From assembly GCF_000739635.1 (NCBI RefSeq), contig NZ_BATQ01000182.1, positions 62,001 to 126,000 on the forward strand: a stretch of DNA of 64,000 nt. Reading direction: 5' to 3'. The notes under the pieces are model-generated. The model saw only the letters and a list, made by a program, of their open reading frames with translations, was not told where the DNA came from and did no database searches. The stretch comes from Verrucomicrobium sp. BvORR034. Lineage in GTDB: Bacteria; Verrucomicrobiota; Verrucomicrobiia; Verrucomicrobiales; Verrucomicrobiaceae. Each line of letters begins with the position of its first letter. The stretch's first letter is position 1. Positions 8,592 to 17,918 of the stretch are shown here, one piece after another. The translations under genes and the position numbers were made by a program.

Positions 8592-9644
8592 ATGGAACCC
8601 TGCACCCATGCCCTGGAAGGCTCGCTGGTCATCACCCCGGCCGAGCTGGATGCAAAGGCCCTGTCCGCAGAGCACCTGCGCCAGGCCGCCCTCCTGCTCC
8701 ATACCCGCGGGTACGTCATCCTGAAGGGGGCCATGCCCCTGCTGATCGCCCACGCTGCGCAGGACGAGTTTGCCCGCATTTTTCAAGACTGCGTGGCCAG
8801 CAAGGAGGGAGACGGCTGGTACCAGGTGGCCCGCGAGACTCAGGCGGTCTTCTGGGAGCGCAACTTCCGCTGGCGTATTTTCCCGAAACTGCGCGGCACC
8901 TTCAGCGATGCGTGGATCGTGGCCAACCCGCTGGCCATGCAGGTGGTGAACCATCTCCTGGGCAGTGAGCTCTACTGCAAGTTCGTCTCCAGCGATACCT
9001 GCCTGAAGGGCGCCGTCATCCAGTCTCCCCACCGCGAGCTCGGCAGCGGCGATCAATGGAGCCCCCGCGCCTATGTGGTGAATGTGCCGCTCGTCCACTG
9101 CGGGCTGGAAAACGGCCCGCTGGAGGTGTGGTACACCGGCAGCCATCTCTGGCGCAACGAGGTGCTGCGCGGTCTCAGCTATGATGATGATGTGCAGGAC
9201 GGCCGCAACCCTCAAGCAGAGGAACTGGCCGCCCTTTTCCCCTCCCGCCGGGTGGTGCTGGAGCTGGGCGATGTCTTGATCCGGGACCCTGGCCTGCTGC
9301 ATCGGGGCACGGTGAATTTCACCGATGACCCACGCTCCATGCTCACCGTCTGCCTCATGCGGCAGGGCGAAAGCCACAGCTATGGGGAGGCCACCTACAG
9401 CCTGGATCGTGAAATGTGGCAGGCGCTGGACCCAGCGGTGCAGCCGCTCTTTGCCCATGCTTTCCGCGAACCCGAGCCAGTCACGCCGGCTGAGCTGCCC
9501 GCACCGGCATCGGCCCCCACTCCGTCTCCTAGGGAGACCAAGAAGCCCGCCAAGGAAAAAGCCTCTGGCAACAAAAAGGAAAAGACCCTAAAGGCCAAAC
9601 CCCGGCGCGGACTCCGGGCCTGGTGGCCCTGGACACGTGGTTAG
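8592..9644 (+). CDS. Phytanoyl-CoA dioxygenase (PhyH)-like protein
   Basis: The 350-residue protein resembles Fe(II)/2-oxoglutarate oxygenases of the PhyH family. There is an N-terminal helix (LRQAALLLHTRGYVILKGA), a central block with SPHRELGSGDQWSPRAYVVN where the first metal His and acidic ligand would sit, PLVHCGLENGPLEVWYTGSH, and a distal His with a following Arg (LLHRGTVNFTDDPRSMLTVC). The H-x-D motif is written H-R-E here, which is permitted in the fold but weakens the assignment of activity. The last 60 residues are Pro/Ala/Lys-rich and end in a basic tail (KPRRGLRAWWPW), unusual for the family. It lies between two glycosyltransferase genes, so a sugar- or lipid-modifying role is possible. 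Confidence 0.75.
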   Translation: MEPCTHALEGSLVITPAELDAKALSAEHLRQAALLLHTRGYVILKGAMPLLIAHAAQDEFARIFQDCVASKEGDGWYQVARETQAVFWERNFRWRIFPKLRGTFSDAWIVANPLAMQVVNHLLGSELYCKFVSSDTCLKGAVIQSPHRELGSGDQWSPRAYVVNVPLVHCGLENGPLEVWYTGSHLWRNEVLRGLSYDDDVQDGRNPQAEELAALFPSRRVVLELGDVLIRDPGLLHRGTVNFTDDPRSMLTVCLMRQGESHSYGEATYSLDREMWQALDPAVQPLFAHAFREPEPVTPAELPAPASAPTPSPRETKKPAKEKASGNKKEKTLKAKPRRGLRAWWPWTRG

Positions 9645-9681
9645 AGGAAGAACTCCTGCGTCCTCATCCCGGCTGCCAGCC

Positions 9682-10662
9682 TTACGCTTGCGGCCGGCGG
9701 ATCAGCAGCACCAGCGCCCCTTTCAGAAATCCCCACGCGTACCACAGCCGGATGAACCACGTGGGGCGCTCATTGCGGTACTTCACGCACCCCAGCCAGA
9801 AGCGCCGGAGCACGGTCATCAGATCCTGCCAGGCCCACCCAACCGCCCTGGCGCGGTTGGCCAGCGTGAAGGGTTGGCGATCCCCCAGCAGTCGGAGATA
9901 GGCTTCTACTTCGCCAAAGCCCTGGTGCAGAGGGAGCAGATGCCGCAGGGGCATGCGCTCCTTGGGGATCCAGTGACGCAGCTTCAGATCGGGGCAATAC
10001 CACATCGTCCCGCCCGTATTGCGGACGCGCAGTTGCACCTCCGTGTCCTCCCCGGCCATCAGCGACCGGCCCCGGCGACCGCTGAGATGACCCAGCTCCA
10101 GATAGCCGCTCTTCACCACGGCCTGCCGGTTCAAGACCAGGCCCGCTCCGCAGAATGCCCGCTTTCCTTCATCGGGCACCTGCATGGGTTCATCCCCCCA
10201 ATCCTGCCGGGCCAGACTCTCCCCATAGGCCTCGCAAAGGGCTGAAGGAGGCTCCTCCCACAGCAGCGCATTGCGTCCGCCGATGACTCCCACGTGAGGA
10301 TGCTCCGTCACAAAGCGTGAGGCATGCATCAGCCAGTCGGCCTCCATCAAACAGTCATCGTCCACAAACACCACCCAGTCTCCCCGGCTGGCAGCGATCC
10401 CACTGCGGCGCGCATACGCCGTCCCCAGTCGGGGTTCGTGATGCAGCCTCAGTTCCGGTGTTTCACCGTCTCCTGCCATCGCCAGGCTCCACTCGGCTTG
10501 CAGTTGCCGGATGAGTTCGCTCGTCCCGTCGTGGCTGGCATTGTCCACCACCAGCACCTCCCAGGTCACCCCGGCCGGACGCTCGAGCTTCATGAGTTCG
10601 CGTACACATCGCTCCACCAGAGGACGGCGATTGTGCGTGCAGATCATGAAGGTAAACAGCAT
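9682..10662 (-). CDS. Glycosyltransferase family 2 protein
   Basis: Starting at 10662 (MLFTFMICTHNRRPLVERCV), the 326-residue protein is a typical GT2: FMICTHNR nucleotide-binding strand, WEVLVVDNASHDGT, LGTAYARRSGI, the metal-binding GDWVVFVDDDCLMEADWL (DDD about 98-100), and GGRRGRSLMAGEDTEVQLRVR-type acceptor segment with the catalytic ED pair. The C-terminus has amphipathic or hydrophobic stretches (LWYAWGFLKGALVLLIRR) that may associate with the membrane. The upstream 31 codons present in the frame look non-coding. It converges with the PhyH-like gene 37 bases away, and together with the other GT2 it suggests synthesis of a surface glycan. Confidence 0.88.
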   Translation of the reverse strand: MLFTFMICTHNRRPLVERCVRELMKLERPAGVTWEVLVVDNASHDGTSELIRQLQAEWSLAMAGDGETPELRLHHEPRLGTAYARRSGIAASRGDWVVFVDDDCLMEADWLMHASRFVTEHPHVGVIGGRNALLWEEPPSALCEAYGESLARQDWGDEPMQVPDEGKRAFCGAGLVLNRQAVVKSGYLELGHLSGRRGRSLMAGEDTEVQLRVRNTGGTMWYCPDLKLRHWIPKERMPLRHLLPLHQGFGEVEAYLRLLGDRQPFTLANRARAVGWAWQDLMTVLRRFWLGCVKYRNERPTWFIRLWYAWGFLKGALVLLIRRPQA

Positions 10663-10899
10663 GGGGGTGCGGCTCTTCGGTCTTTTTTGTGCGGCGGCAC
10701 CCACACTGGACCAGCCCTGGCCCTCCTGCATGCAGGATCTCGTCATTTCCACCATCCCTGCACCCAGCCGTGCTCCGGCACCGATTGCATTTGGAAAAAT
10801 CCATGCTGACGTTTAGGCTTCATCCACTTCCGGCGGGCCCAAAAAACACCCCTGCGACCCTCCTGGTTGACTGAATCACCGATTTACTGATCCACCGAC

Positions 10900-12405
10900 A
10901 TGCTCACCACCTCCACTTACGATCAACTGTGCACCGCCGCCCGTGAAGTCTCCCTGCTCCACGGTGCCTCCGCCGTGTTGGGCTGGGATCAGGAAACTTA
11001 CATGCCGCCCAAGGGCGTGGAGCACCGCTCCCGCATCCTCGCCCAGTTGAGCGGGCAGGCACATGAGCAGTTCACCTCCCGTCGCTTCCGGAACCTTCTC
11101 GAGAAGGCCGAGGACGAAGTGGACGACCAGGCTGCTGCCCGCACCTCCATCGTGAAGGCCAACATCGAGCAACTGCGGCGCGAACTGGACCGTGCGTTGA
11201 AGCTCCCCAAGAAACTCGTGGAGCAGAACAGCCAGGCCATCTCGCTCGGTCAGGCCGCCTGGGCCAAGGCCCGCGCCGCCTCAGACTTTGCCTCCTTTGC
11301 CCCGCATCTGGAGCGCCTCGTGGGTCTCGCCCAGGAGATGGCCGCCCGCTGGGGCGGGAAGAACGAGCCCTATGACGCCCTGCTGGATCAGCATGAGCGC
11401 GATGCCACCGCGCAGGACATCGACAAGCTCTTCACCGCCCTCCGCCCCTCCGTGGCCAAGATTGCCAAGGATGCCGTAGCCCGCTCCGCCGCCGAGGCTC
11501 CCCCTCTGAAGGCCATGCTGGGCAACTGCCCGGTGGAGAAGCAGCAGATCCTGAACCGTGAGGTCGCCGAGGCCGTGGGCTTCGACTTCGACGCCGGCCG
11601 CATCGACACCACCTCGCACCCCTTCTGTTCCGGCTTCGGCCCCGGCGACGTGCGCCTCACCACCCGCTACGATGAGCGGGACTTCCTCTCCTCCCTCTTC
11701 GGCGTGCTGCATGAGACCGGCCACGGCCTCTATGACCAGGGCCTGCCCGAAGGCGAGTGGGGCCTGCCCTCCGGCAGCGCCGTCTCCCTCGGCATCCACG
11801 AGTCCCAGTCCCGCCTCTGGGAGAACCACGTGGGCCGCTCCCGCACCTTCTGGGAGCGCTGGTTCCCCCGCGCCGTGTCTCTCTTCCCGCACCTGAAAAA
11901 GCTCACGCTCGACCAGTTCCTGCTGGGTGTGAACCGTGCCGAGTACTCCTTCATCCGCGTGGAGTCAGACGAGGCCACTTATGACCTCCACATCATGCTG
12001 CGCTTCAGCCTCGAGCGTCAGCTCTTCAGCGGCAAGCTGAAGGTGTCCGACATCCCCGATGCCTGGAATGCCGAGTTTGAGTCCTCCTTCGGCCTCACCC
12101 CGCCCAACGATGCCCACGGCTGCCTCCAGGACATCCACTGGTCCATGGGCGGGTTCGGCTATTTCCCCACCTACACCCTCGGCAACCTCAACGCCGCCCA
12201 GCTCTTCGCGGCAGCGATGAAACAACGCGCCATCAAGAACGCCACGACCAAGGCCGAGTACGCCCCTCTCCTGAAGTGGCTGCGCGACAACGTCCACGCC
12301 GCCGGCTCCTGCCTCTCCCCCGCCGAGCTCATGGAGCACGCCACCGGGAAGACGACGGAGTCAGGGCCTTATCTCAAGCATTTGAAGGCGCGGTTCCTCG
12401 CCTGA
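10900..12405 (+). CDS. M32 family metallocarboxypeptidase
   Basis: The 501-residue length and sequence match the M32 (Thermus carboxypeptidase Taq-like) family. Visible marks: N-terminal SLLHGASAVLGWDQETYMP (substrate-binding helix block), the zinc motif HETGH at 271-275, the following HESQSRLWENHVGRS with the third ligand Glu, and the C-terminal IRVESDEATYDLHI and GFGYFPTYTLGNLNAAQLF blocks. These enzymes remove C-terminal residues from peptides in the cytoplasm with broad specificity. ATG at 10900 fits the family's N-terminus. It is flanked by genes unrelated in function and is probably monocistronic. High GC is strikingly different from the next gene. Confidence 0.97.
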   Translation: MLTTSTYDQLCTAAREVSLLHGASAVLGWDQETYMPPKGVEHRSRILAQLSGQAHEQFTSRRFRNLLEKAEDEVDDQAAARTSIVKANIEQLRRELDRALKLPKKLVEQNSQAISLGQAAWAKARAASDFASFAPHLERLVGLAQEMAARWGGKNEPYDALLDQHERDATAQDIDKLFTALRPSVAKIAKDAVARSAAEAPPLKAMLGNCPVEKQQILNREVAEAVGFDFDAGRIDTTSHPFCSGFGPGDVRLTTRYDERDFLSSLFGVLHETGHGLYDQGLPEGEWGLPSGSAVSLGIHESQSRLWENHVGRSRTFWERWFPRAVSLFPHLKKLTLDQFLLGVNRAEYSFIRVESDEATYDLHIMLRFSLERQLFSGKLKVSDIPDAWNAEFESSFGLTPPNDAHGCLQDIHWSMGGFGYFPTYTLGNLNAAQLFAAAMKQRAIKNATTKAEYAPLLKWLRDNVHAAGSCLSPAELMEHATGKTTESGPYLKHLKARFLA

Positions 12406-12483
12406 GGCTGAAAGTAATAATCGAATTTGCATTTTTCTGCTATCCGATTTCATATTTATGAAATCGCTTAGTCTTTCTTTTCC

Positions 12484-15327
12484 ATGCGAATTCCGATACG
12501 ACTCCAATCCGTCCTAGCAAGAAATCTGACACTCGACGGTGTGGTGAGATCTAACTTGCCATCATTCACCACCTGGATTTCAGCATCGAAAGTTCCGTTC
12601 TTTCCAGAATACACTGACCACGGCATTTCACACATCGAATCGGTTCTTGATACAGCTGTCGGGCTCATGACAGAGGATTCCTGGGAGGTATTTAGCGCCA
12701 CAGATGCCGCAGTCCTAATTCTGAGTGTGCTGCTCCATGACAGTGCCATGCACCTGTCGGAAGAAGGGTTCCTTAGCCTTCTAAAAAAAGGGCGGAGCGA
12801 GTGCTGTGTGCCTGATCTAAATGACCCCCCTTGGGCCAACCTCTGGCAAGATTTCTTGGCGGAAGCCCGGCGATTTGATAGGAATAAGTTGCAACAAATA
12901 TTTGGCACTGCCGATCCCATCACTCCGCCATCTTTTTCGACAGACAGCATGACAAAGCGTGACAGATTGCTAATTGGGGAATTCTTGCGCCGTCATCATC
13001 CACGCTTAGCCCAAGAGATAGCGCATTTTGGAGTGCCTTCGCCGCACTCGAACACAATCCAGTTGAACACGCTAAATGAGTCAAACGACCACATCCGCAC
13101 AATGATCGGTTTGGTTGCACGGAGTCACGGGCAATCGATCCGATCACTTTTCCCCTTCATAAAATCAAAACTCGACCTGCGTGAGTACAAGGGCGGACAT
13201 GTGGTATACCTCATAACTTTACTGAGAATTGCCGACTATCTCAAACTTGAGTCAGATAGGGCGCCGTCGGAATACCTAAAGATTACCCGCCTCTCAAGTC
13301 CGGCCTCAGTCGGCGAATGGAAGGCCCACAGCGCAATCACGGACATAAGGACAACTCACGAGGATCCTGAGGCTGTATACATTGATGCAACACCTAGCGA
13401 TCAGAAAACTCTTGCAAAGATAAGGTCGTGGCTCAATGGCATCCAACAAGAATTGGATGTCTCGTGGGCGGTGTTGGGTGAAGTATACGGGCGCTTCAGA
13501 GGCTTGAACAAGCTAGGACTACAACTCCGCAGGGTTAGGTCATCGCTTGACAACTTGGACAGCTATTCAGAAAAGACGGACTTTTTCCCGATCGATGCAA
13601 GATTCCGGGCTGCTGACGCAGATCTATTAAAGCTCCTAACAGAACCTCTCTATGGAAATAGACCTGAAGTTGGAATTCGAGAATTGACACAGAACGCAGT
13701 AGATGCGGTTAGGGAAAGACTTGAGCTCGCACACAACCTCACAGAGGCAACCAACGACAGGCAATCAAGTGAAGCTCCGCTCGTCTCCATCAAGATCGAA
13801 AAGTTGGATGAACAATGGTCATGGGTCACTATTGAGGACAATGGCATTGGGATGACACCATCCACAATCGTTGATTATTTTCTCACTGCCGGTGCATCCT
13901 ACAGGCGCAGTGATGAATGGCGGAAACAATTTGAGAATATCGATGGCAATCCTAGACTAATTAGAACTGGTCGATTTGGGATCGGCGCACTCGCAGCTTT
14001 TCTTCTGGGTCCGGAGATTGAAGTGGCAACGAGGCATGCAAGCCAGCAAATTGGAGTTTTATTCACCGCCTGCATTGATAGCGATTTGATCGAATTGAAA
14101 AAGGTCCATCGTCCTGTAGGCACAACAATCCGAATTCGCATCACAACGGACCTTGCGGGAAAATTCGAGGGTTCGGCATCACATGCGGCTCCCTCCTATG
14201 GAAATCAGCAAAAAAGGTTTTGGGATTGGTATTGCCTCAAGAAACCACAAGTTGCCCGAAGTGTTTTTGGAGTAGCACTAAAGCAGACTTTCCTCGTTCC
14301 AGATCTTAAAGATTCACTAGACGAAAACTGGATTGAGATTCCGGATCTGCGTTTCGACCGAGTGATGTGGTCTTACAAAAAGGGCACTCCAGAGTTGGCA
14401 GTCAACGGGTTTGTAATTCAAGGATCTCCAAGAGGGGACTGGGAAAAGAGCTATGGGTTAACCAAACCCCATGTCTCAGTTTTTGACTCTCGCGGCCTCA
14501 TGCCTCTAAATCTTCAGCGAACCAATTTGACACAAGATTCTTATCCGTTCGAGGAGGCATTGCTTGATTCCGTTATGGACAACTGTATTACAAAAATTGC
14601 CCAGCACAGTGTCGAAGCTGCACCGAACATGTTCGCAATGAGGTCATTTAAAGGCTGTCCATTATATCCAGGTTTGGCGCTCAGGGACTTGTCTTGGAAT
14701 AACTCATCATATGCAGGATGGTATTTTACAGGATCAGGATGGGGACTGGTTGACAGTCTATTGCAACGACCGGAAGTCACCAATTTCGTGTGCATTTCAG
14801 CACCTGGACTCAAAAACGAGGGGGTAACTCTGATTCCGCACGATGAAACACCAATGATGATCAGCAGACATGATAGCAGTTTAGGAGATTTGGACAATGT
14901 TGTGCGAAAATTAGCTTCTCCAGCATACAAAGCATGGCGGCACGAGTTTGATTGGTCGACACCAATAATCAACTTGCTCGATATGGCCAATATTGTCGGA
15001 GTGAGGATCTTGCTTTCAGAGCTTGCCCACGCACGTGCCATGAGTAAGACGGGTTTACCAAAGCGTCTTCTTCGAAAAGTACATCAGTTGCACTCGTCAG
15101 ATGGGTGGCACATAATAGGCATTGGCGACCACAGCTCTGGACGCTTTGATTTCGAAAAATTCCTACAATCTAACCTGCACTCACTTAATGGATTTACAGT
15201 GATCGGTGAGTTCTTGCTTTCTAAAAATCAACTACACAAGTCCTTATCACCACTCAGCATCCATTGGCAGAAATTGGTGGGGAATGCTGTAATACCATAT
15301 AAGCCGTCTAGCAGTTGCATAAAGTAA
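12484..15327 (+). CDS. HD-domain plus GHKL (Hsp90-like) ATPase protein
   Basis: The 947-residue protein has no recognisable name. Residues about 45-240 form an HD-type metal-dependent phosphohydrolase or degenerate HD region (YTDHGISHIESVLDTA and LLHDSAMHL near 83-91, the latter giving the HD pair at 85-86). Residues about 380-620 form a Bergerat-fold ATPase: N-box GIRELTQNAVDAVRERLEL near 397, G1 motif IEDNGIGM near 451, and G2 motif GRFGIGALAAFLLG near 496, as in Hsp90, HtpG, MutL and MORC. The last 300 residues are unassigned. Base composition and codon use are clearly more AT-rich than both neighbours, suggesting horizontal transfer. No partner gene adjoins it. It could be a stand-alone defence or stress protein; that is speculation. 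Confidence 0.85.
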   Translation: MRIPIRLQSVLARNLTLDGVVRSNLPSFTTWISASKVPFFPEYTDHGISHIESVLDTAVGLMTEDSWEVFSATDAAVLILSVLLHDSAMHLSEEGFLSLLKKGRSECCVPDLNDPPWANLWQDFLAEARRFDRNKLQQIFGTADPITPPSFSTDSMTKRDRLLIGEFLRRHHPRLAQEIAHFGVPSPHSNTIQLNTLNESNDHIRTMIGLVARSHGQSIRSLFPFIKSKLDLREYKGGHVVYLITLLRIADYLKLESDRAPSEYLKITRLSSPASVGEWKAHSAITDIRTTHEDPEAVYIDATPSDQKTLAKIRSWLNGIQQELDVSWAVLGEVYGRFRGLNKLGLQLRRVRSSLDNLDSYSEKTDFFPIDARFRAADADLLKLLTEPLYGNRPEVGIRELTQNAVDAVRERLELAHNLTEATNDRQSSEAPLVSIKIEKLDEQWSWVTIEDNGIGMTPSTIVDYFLTAGASYRRSDEWRKQFENIDGNPRLIRTGRFGIGALAAFLLGPEIEVATRHASQQIGVLFTACIDSDLIELKKVHRPVGTTIRIRITTDLAGKFEGSASHAAPSYGNQQKRFWDWYCLKKPQVARSVFGVALKQTFLVPDLKDSLDENWIEIPDLRFDRVMWSYKKGTPELAVNGFVIQGSPRGDWEKSYGLTKPHVSVFDSRGLMPLNLQRTNLTQDSYPFEEALLDSVMDNCITKIAQHSVEAAPNMFAMRSFKGCPLYPGLALRDLSWNNSSYAGWYFTGSGWGLVDSLLQRPEVTNFVCISAPGLKNEGVTLIPHDETPMMISRHDSSLGDLDNVVRKLASPAYKAWRHEFDWSTPIINLLDMANIVGVRILLSELAHARAMSKTGLPKRLLRKVHQLHSSDGWHIIGIGDHSSGRFDFEKFLQSNLHSLNGFTVIGEFLLSKNQLHKSLSPLSIHWQKLVGNAVIPYKPSSSCIK

Positions 15328-15378
15328 CTCCTTCGAGTTGTGCAGCTGATTGGTGTTGAAGTAATGATAGATAGTTAA

Positions 15379-15948
15379 ATGTCAAATCTCCTCATCATCG
15401 ATCTCGAGGCCACCTGCTGCGACCGCGGCAAGGTGCCTCGGGATGAGATGGAAATCATCGAAATCGGGGCCGTGCTGCTGGACGGCAAGACGCTGGAGAC
15501 GGTGTCGGAGTTCTGCACCTTCATCAAGCCCGTGCGGCATCCGGTGCTGACGCCGTTTTGCACGAAGCTGACCACCATCACCCAGGCTGATGTGGACGCG
15601 GCCCAGATGTTTCCTGAAGCCCTGGCCAATCTCAAGGCCTGGCTGGAGCCTTATCCTGATTGTTTATTCTCGTCGTGGGGTGCCTACGACAAAGGCCAGT
15701 TCCAGCAGGACTGCGCCTTTCATGATCTGCCCTACCCTTTCGCTGAAACGCATCTGAACCTCAAGAAAGCTTTCGCCGAAGCCAAGGGCCTGAAGAAACG
15801 CCCCGGCATGGGCCAGGCGCTAGGGATGCTGGGACTGGAGCTGGAAGGCACGCATCATCGCGGGATCGATGACGCGCGGAACATGGCGAGGATTGTGGCC
15901 CGCTGCGCGGGAGACATAAGACTAGAAGACACCAGACAGAAGACCTGA
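15379..15948 (+). CDS. DEDDh 3'-5' exonuclease (RNase T/DnaQ-like, KapD-type)
   Basis: The 189-residue protein has the exonuclease motifs in order: Exo I LLIIDLEATCC (Asp-Glu pair at about 7-9), Exo II in FSSWGAYDKGQFQQDC (Asp near 99) and Exo III HHRGIDDARNMARIV with the H-x4-D signature. The closest remembered relatives are KapD/ERI-1-like exonucleases that trim RNA or DNA ends. ATG at 15379 begins exactly at the family N-terminus. The last 11 or so residues (from GDIRLEDT) are written by the left arm of a large intergenic repeat, which also supplies the stop codon; see the repeat entry. The gene before it ends 51 bases upstream and has unlike composition. Confidence 0.93.
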   Translation: MSNLLIIDLEATCCDRGKVPRDEMEIIEIGAVLLDGKTLETVSEFCTFIKPVRHPVLTPFCTKLTTITQADVDAAQMFPEALANLKAWLEPYPDCLFSSWGAYDKGQFQQDCAFHDLPYPFAETHLNLKKAFAEAKGLKKRPGMGQALGMLGLELEGTHHRGIDDARNMARIVARCAGDIRLEDTRQKT

Positions 15949-16628
15949 GCTCACGCATGGCGTGGACACGCCTAGTGAATCGATCGAGAAAAGGAAAGCG
16001 AGCGTGGCCAGCCCGCTCAGGTGCCGCACCTGACTGGGGCAACCGAAGCGGTCGCCCTACAACCCAAGACGTTTGGACCCGCGGTCGGAACAGAACATCC
16101 AATGGCCCTTGCGCGTCCATTACTCCCCTGACTCACTGTAGGGCAAGCGCCCCGCTTGCCACGCGCCGCCCCTGACGCAGCAGACCTCACCGCACCCAAG
16201 CGCCCATCGCGCTGCATTCCTCTGCTCCCGAAGCCGGTTGGGACAACCGGACTACGCCGCACGTGACAGCTGAAAGTAGTGCAGAGTCCCGCATGCGGGA
16301 TCGGTATTGGAAGACGTGGGTAGCGCGACTGACGATCCCGTGACTGCGGGACTCTGCACTACTTTGCTCCGTCCCCGATTCGGTCGCCCTACAACCCGGG
16401 GTGGCGAAACATTAAGTGGAGCTAGAGGCCTCCCGGGACGTGCGCGTCGGAGCTCATCACAGACGGTCAGCCTCCATGGCACCCGCTCGCGCGACGCCTT
16501 CCTCCGCTCACCTGCGGGGCCGGAGACCCCGCCTCCTTTACTCCGCGGCCATGTGGCCTCGTAGCTCGTTCCTCCCCCCTGACCTCACGTCTTTCGTCTT
16601 CTGTCTTCCAGTCTTCTGTCTCCCTCGA
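15910..16628. repeat. Composite palindromic intergenic cassette, copy 1
   Basis: The 760-base gap before the helicase has no convincing gene. It is bounded by imperfect inverted arms: GGAGACATAAGACTAGAAG at 15910 and the reverse of it near 16595-16628 (GTCTTCCAGTCTTCTGTCTC). Inside are the words GTAGGGCAAGCG / CGCTTGCC (16137-16160), two copies of GGTCGCCCTACAACCC (about 16048 and 16381) and a perfect-looking hairpin at 16275-16363. The same arm words bound the 36.0-37.05 kb gap. Confidence 0.8.
16275..16363. repeat. REP-like hairpin (AGTCCCGCATGCGGGATC family)
   Basis: AGTAGTGCAGAGTCCCGC (from 16275) is answered by GCGGGACTCTGCACTACT (ending 16363), with a shared GCGGGATC / GATCCCG core and about 30 bases of loop. 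The same AGTCCCGCATGCGGGATC and GATCCCGCGACTGCGGGACT pair recurs at 18044-18282. Confidence 0.85.
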
Positions 16629-16709
16629 AGCCGGACTGGCTTATTCCGCGCAACACGGTATAGTGACGGTTCCCCCGGCGATCCCGCCCTCCGAACTCTC
16701 CATTCCGCA

Positions 16710-17849
16710 TTGATTTTGAAGACTTTCCAAGACCTCGGCATCTCCGAAGCACTCGTCCAGGGGCTCGAAGAGCTCGGCATCACCAAGCCCACAGCCATTC
16801 AGCAGCAAACGATTCCGCACGTTTTGGCGCACCGCGGGGACTTGATTGCCCAGGCCCAGACGGGCACAGGGAAAACGGCCGCTTTTGGTCTGCCGATGCT
16901 GGAGCGGATCATCCCCCACGCCGCCAAGGCGAAGGCTGGCCAGATCGACGGCCTGATCGTGGCCCCGACCCGGGAACTGGCCAAACAGATCGGCAAGCAG
17001 CTCTTCAAGTTCACGAAGCATGTGCCGGACAAGATCTTCGTGGAGACGATCACGGGCGGCGACGACATGGACCTTCAGATTTCCCGGCTGCGCCGCCCCA
17101 CGCACATCGTGGTGGGCACCCCCGGCCGTCTCATGGACCTCATCCAGCGGGAGGCGCTGAACCTCTCCAAGGTGCGCTACCTGGTGCTGGATGAAGCCGA
17201 CGAAATGCTCAGCCTGGGTTTCAAAAAGGAACTTGAGCAGTTCTTCCAGCTCACCGCCAAGTCCCGCAAGAACACCTGGCTTTTCTCCGCCACCATCCCC
17301 GAGGGCATTCAGGAGCTGATCGAGGGCTACATGGAGCCCGAGGCGCACCGGATCACGATCGACAAGGCGCATGTCGTGAACCGCGACATCACCCACCGCT
17401 ACATCATCTGTGACCGCACGGAGAAGCTGGATCGCATCTCAGAGTTCCTCGAAGACCGCACGGAAGACCGCGGCGTCATCTTCTGCCGCACCATCGCGGG
17501 CTCCATCAACCTGGCCAAGGAACTCGGCACCCGGAACTTCTCCGTGGGCGTCCTCCACGGCGACCTCTCCCAGCTGGAGCGCGACAAGGTGATGCGCGCC
17601 TTCAAGAAAGAACGCCTCCAGTACCTGGTGACTACGGATGTGTCCGCCCGCGGCATCGACGTGGTGGGCCTCGCCTTCGTCATCCACCACCAGCTCCCGG
17701 AGCAGACGGAATACTACACCCACCGCAGCGGCCGCACCGGCCGGGCGGGACGCAAGGGCATGTCGCTCGCTTTCATCGAACCCAAGGAAAAGTCCGCGAT
17801 CACCCGGCTGGAGAATGAACTGGGCGTGGAGTTCTCTGAGCGGAAGTAG
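16710..17849 (+). CDS. DEAD-box ATP-dependent RNA helicase
   Basis: All superfamily 2 DEAD motifs are present: Q-motif (TFQDLGIS..ITKPTAIQQQTIP), I AQTGTGKT, Ia APTRELAKQ, Ib TPGRLMDL, II VLDEADEML, III FSATIP, IV GVIFCRT, V TTDVSARGIDV and VI HRSGRTGRAGRKG. The protein unwinds RNA duplexes or remodels RNPs using ATP. The open frame extends upstream to 16416, but that stretch is the repeat cassette. The family N-terminus begins at LKTFQDLGIS, so a TTG at 16710 (or the TTG at 16716) is the likely start, giving about 379 residues. It lacks the long C-terminal RNA-binding extension of DeaD or DbpA, ending soon after motif VI. Codon use matches the core genome. Confidence 0.95.
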   Translation: MILKTFQDLGISEALVQGLEELGITKPTAIQQQTIPHVLAHRGDLIAQAQTGTGKTAAFGLPMLERIIPHAAKAKAGQIDGLIVAPTRELAKQIGKQLFKFTKHVPDKIFVETITGGDDMDLQISRLRRPTHIVVGTPGRLMDLIQREALNLSKVRYLVLDEADEMLSLGFKKELEQFFQLTAKSRKNTWLFSATIPEGIQELIEGYMEPEAHRITIDKAHVVNRDITHRYIICDRTEKLDRISEFLEDRTEDRGVIFCRTIAGSINLAKELGTRNFSVGVLHGDLSQLERDKVMRAFKKERLQYLVTTDVSARGIDVVGLAFVIHHQLPEQTEYYTHRSGRTGRAGRKGMSLAFIEPKEKSAITRLENELGVEFSERK

Positions 17850-17918
17850 TGGAGGAGGGCGTCGGGGGTGGGAGGGAATGAGGAAAGAACCACAGAGGCG
17901 CAGAGGGCACAGAGACTG

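Noticed and set aside
7586-8968. 460-codon plus-strand frame across the GT2 gene
   Set aside because: GC-rich shadow of the glycosyltransferase and PhyH genes, with His/Arg/Gly-rich translation.
16416-16709. N-terminal extension of the DEAD-box helicase
   Set aside because: The stretch is part of the palindromic cassette and its translation is unlike any helicase N-terminus; start placed at the TTG at 16710.
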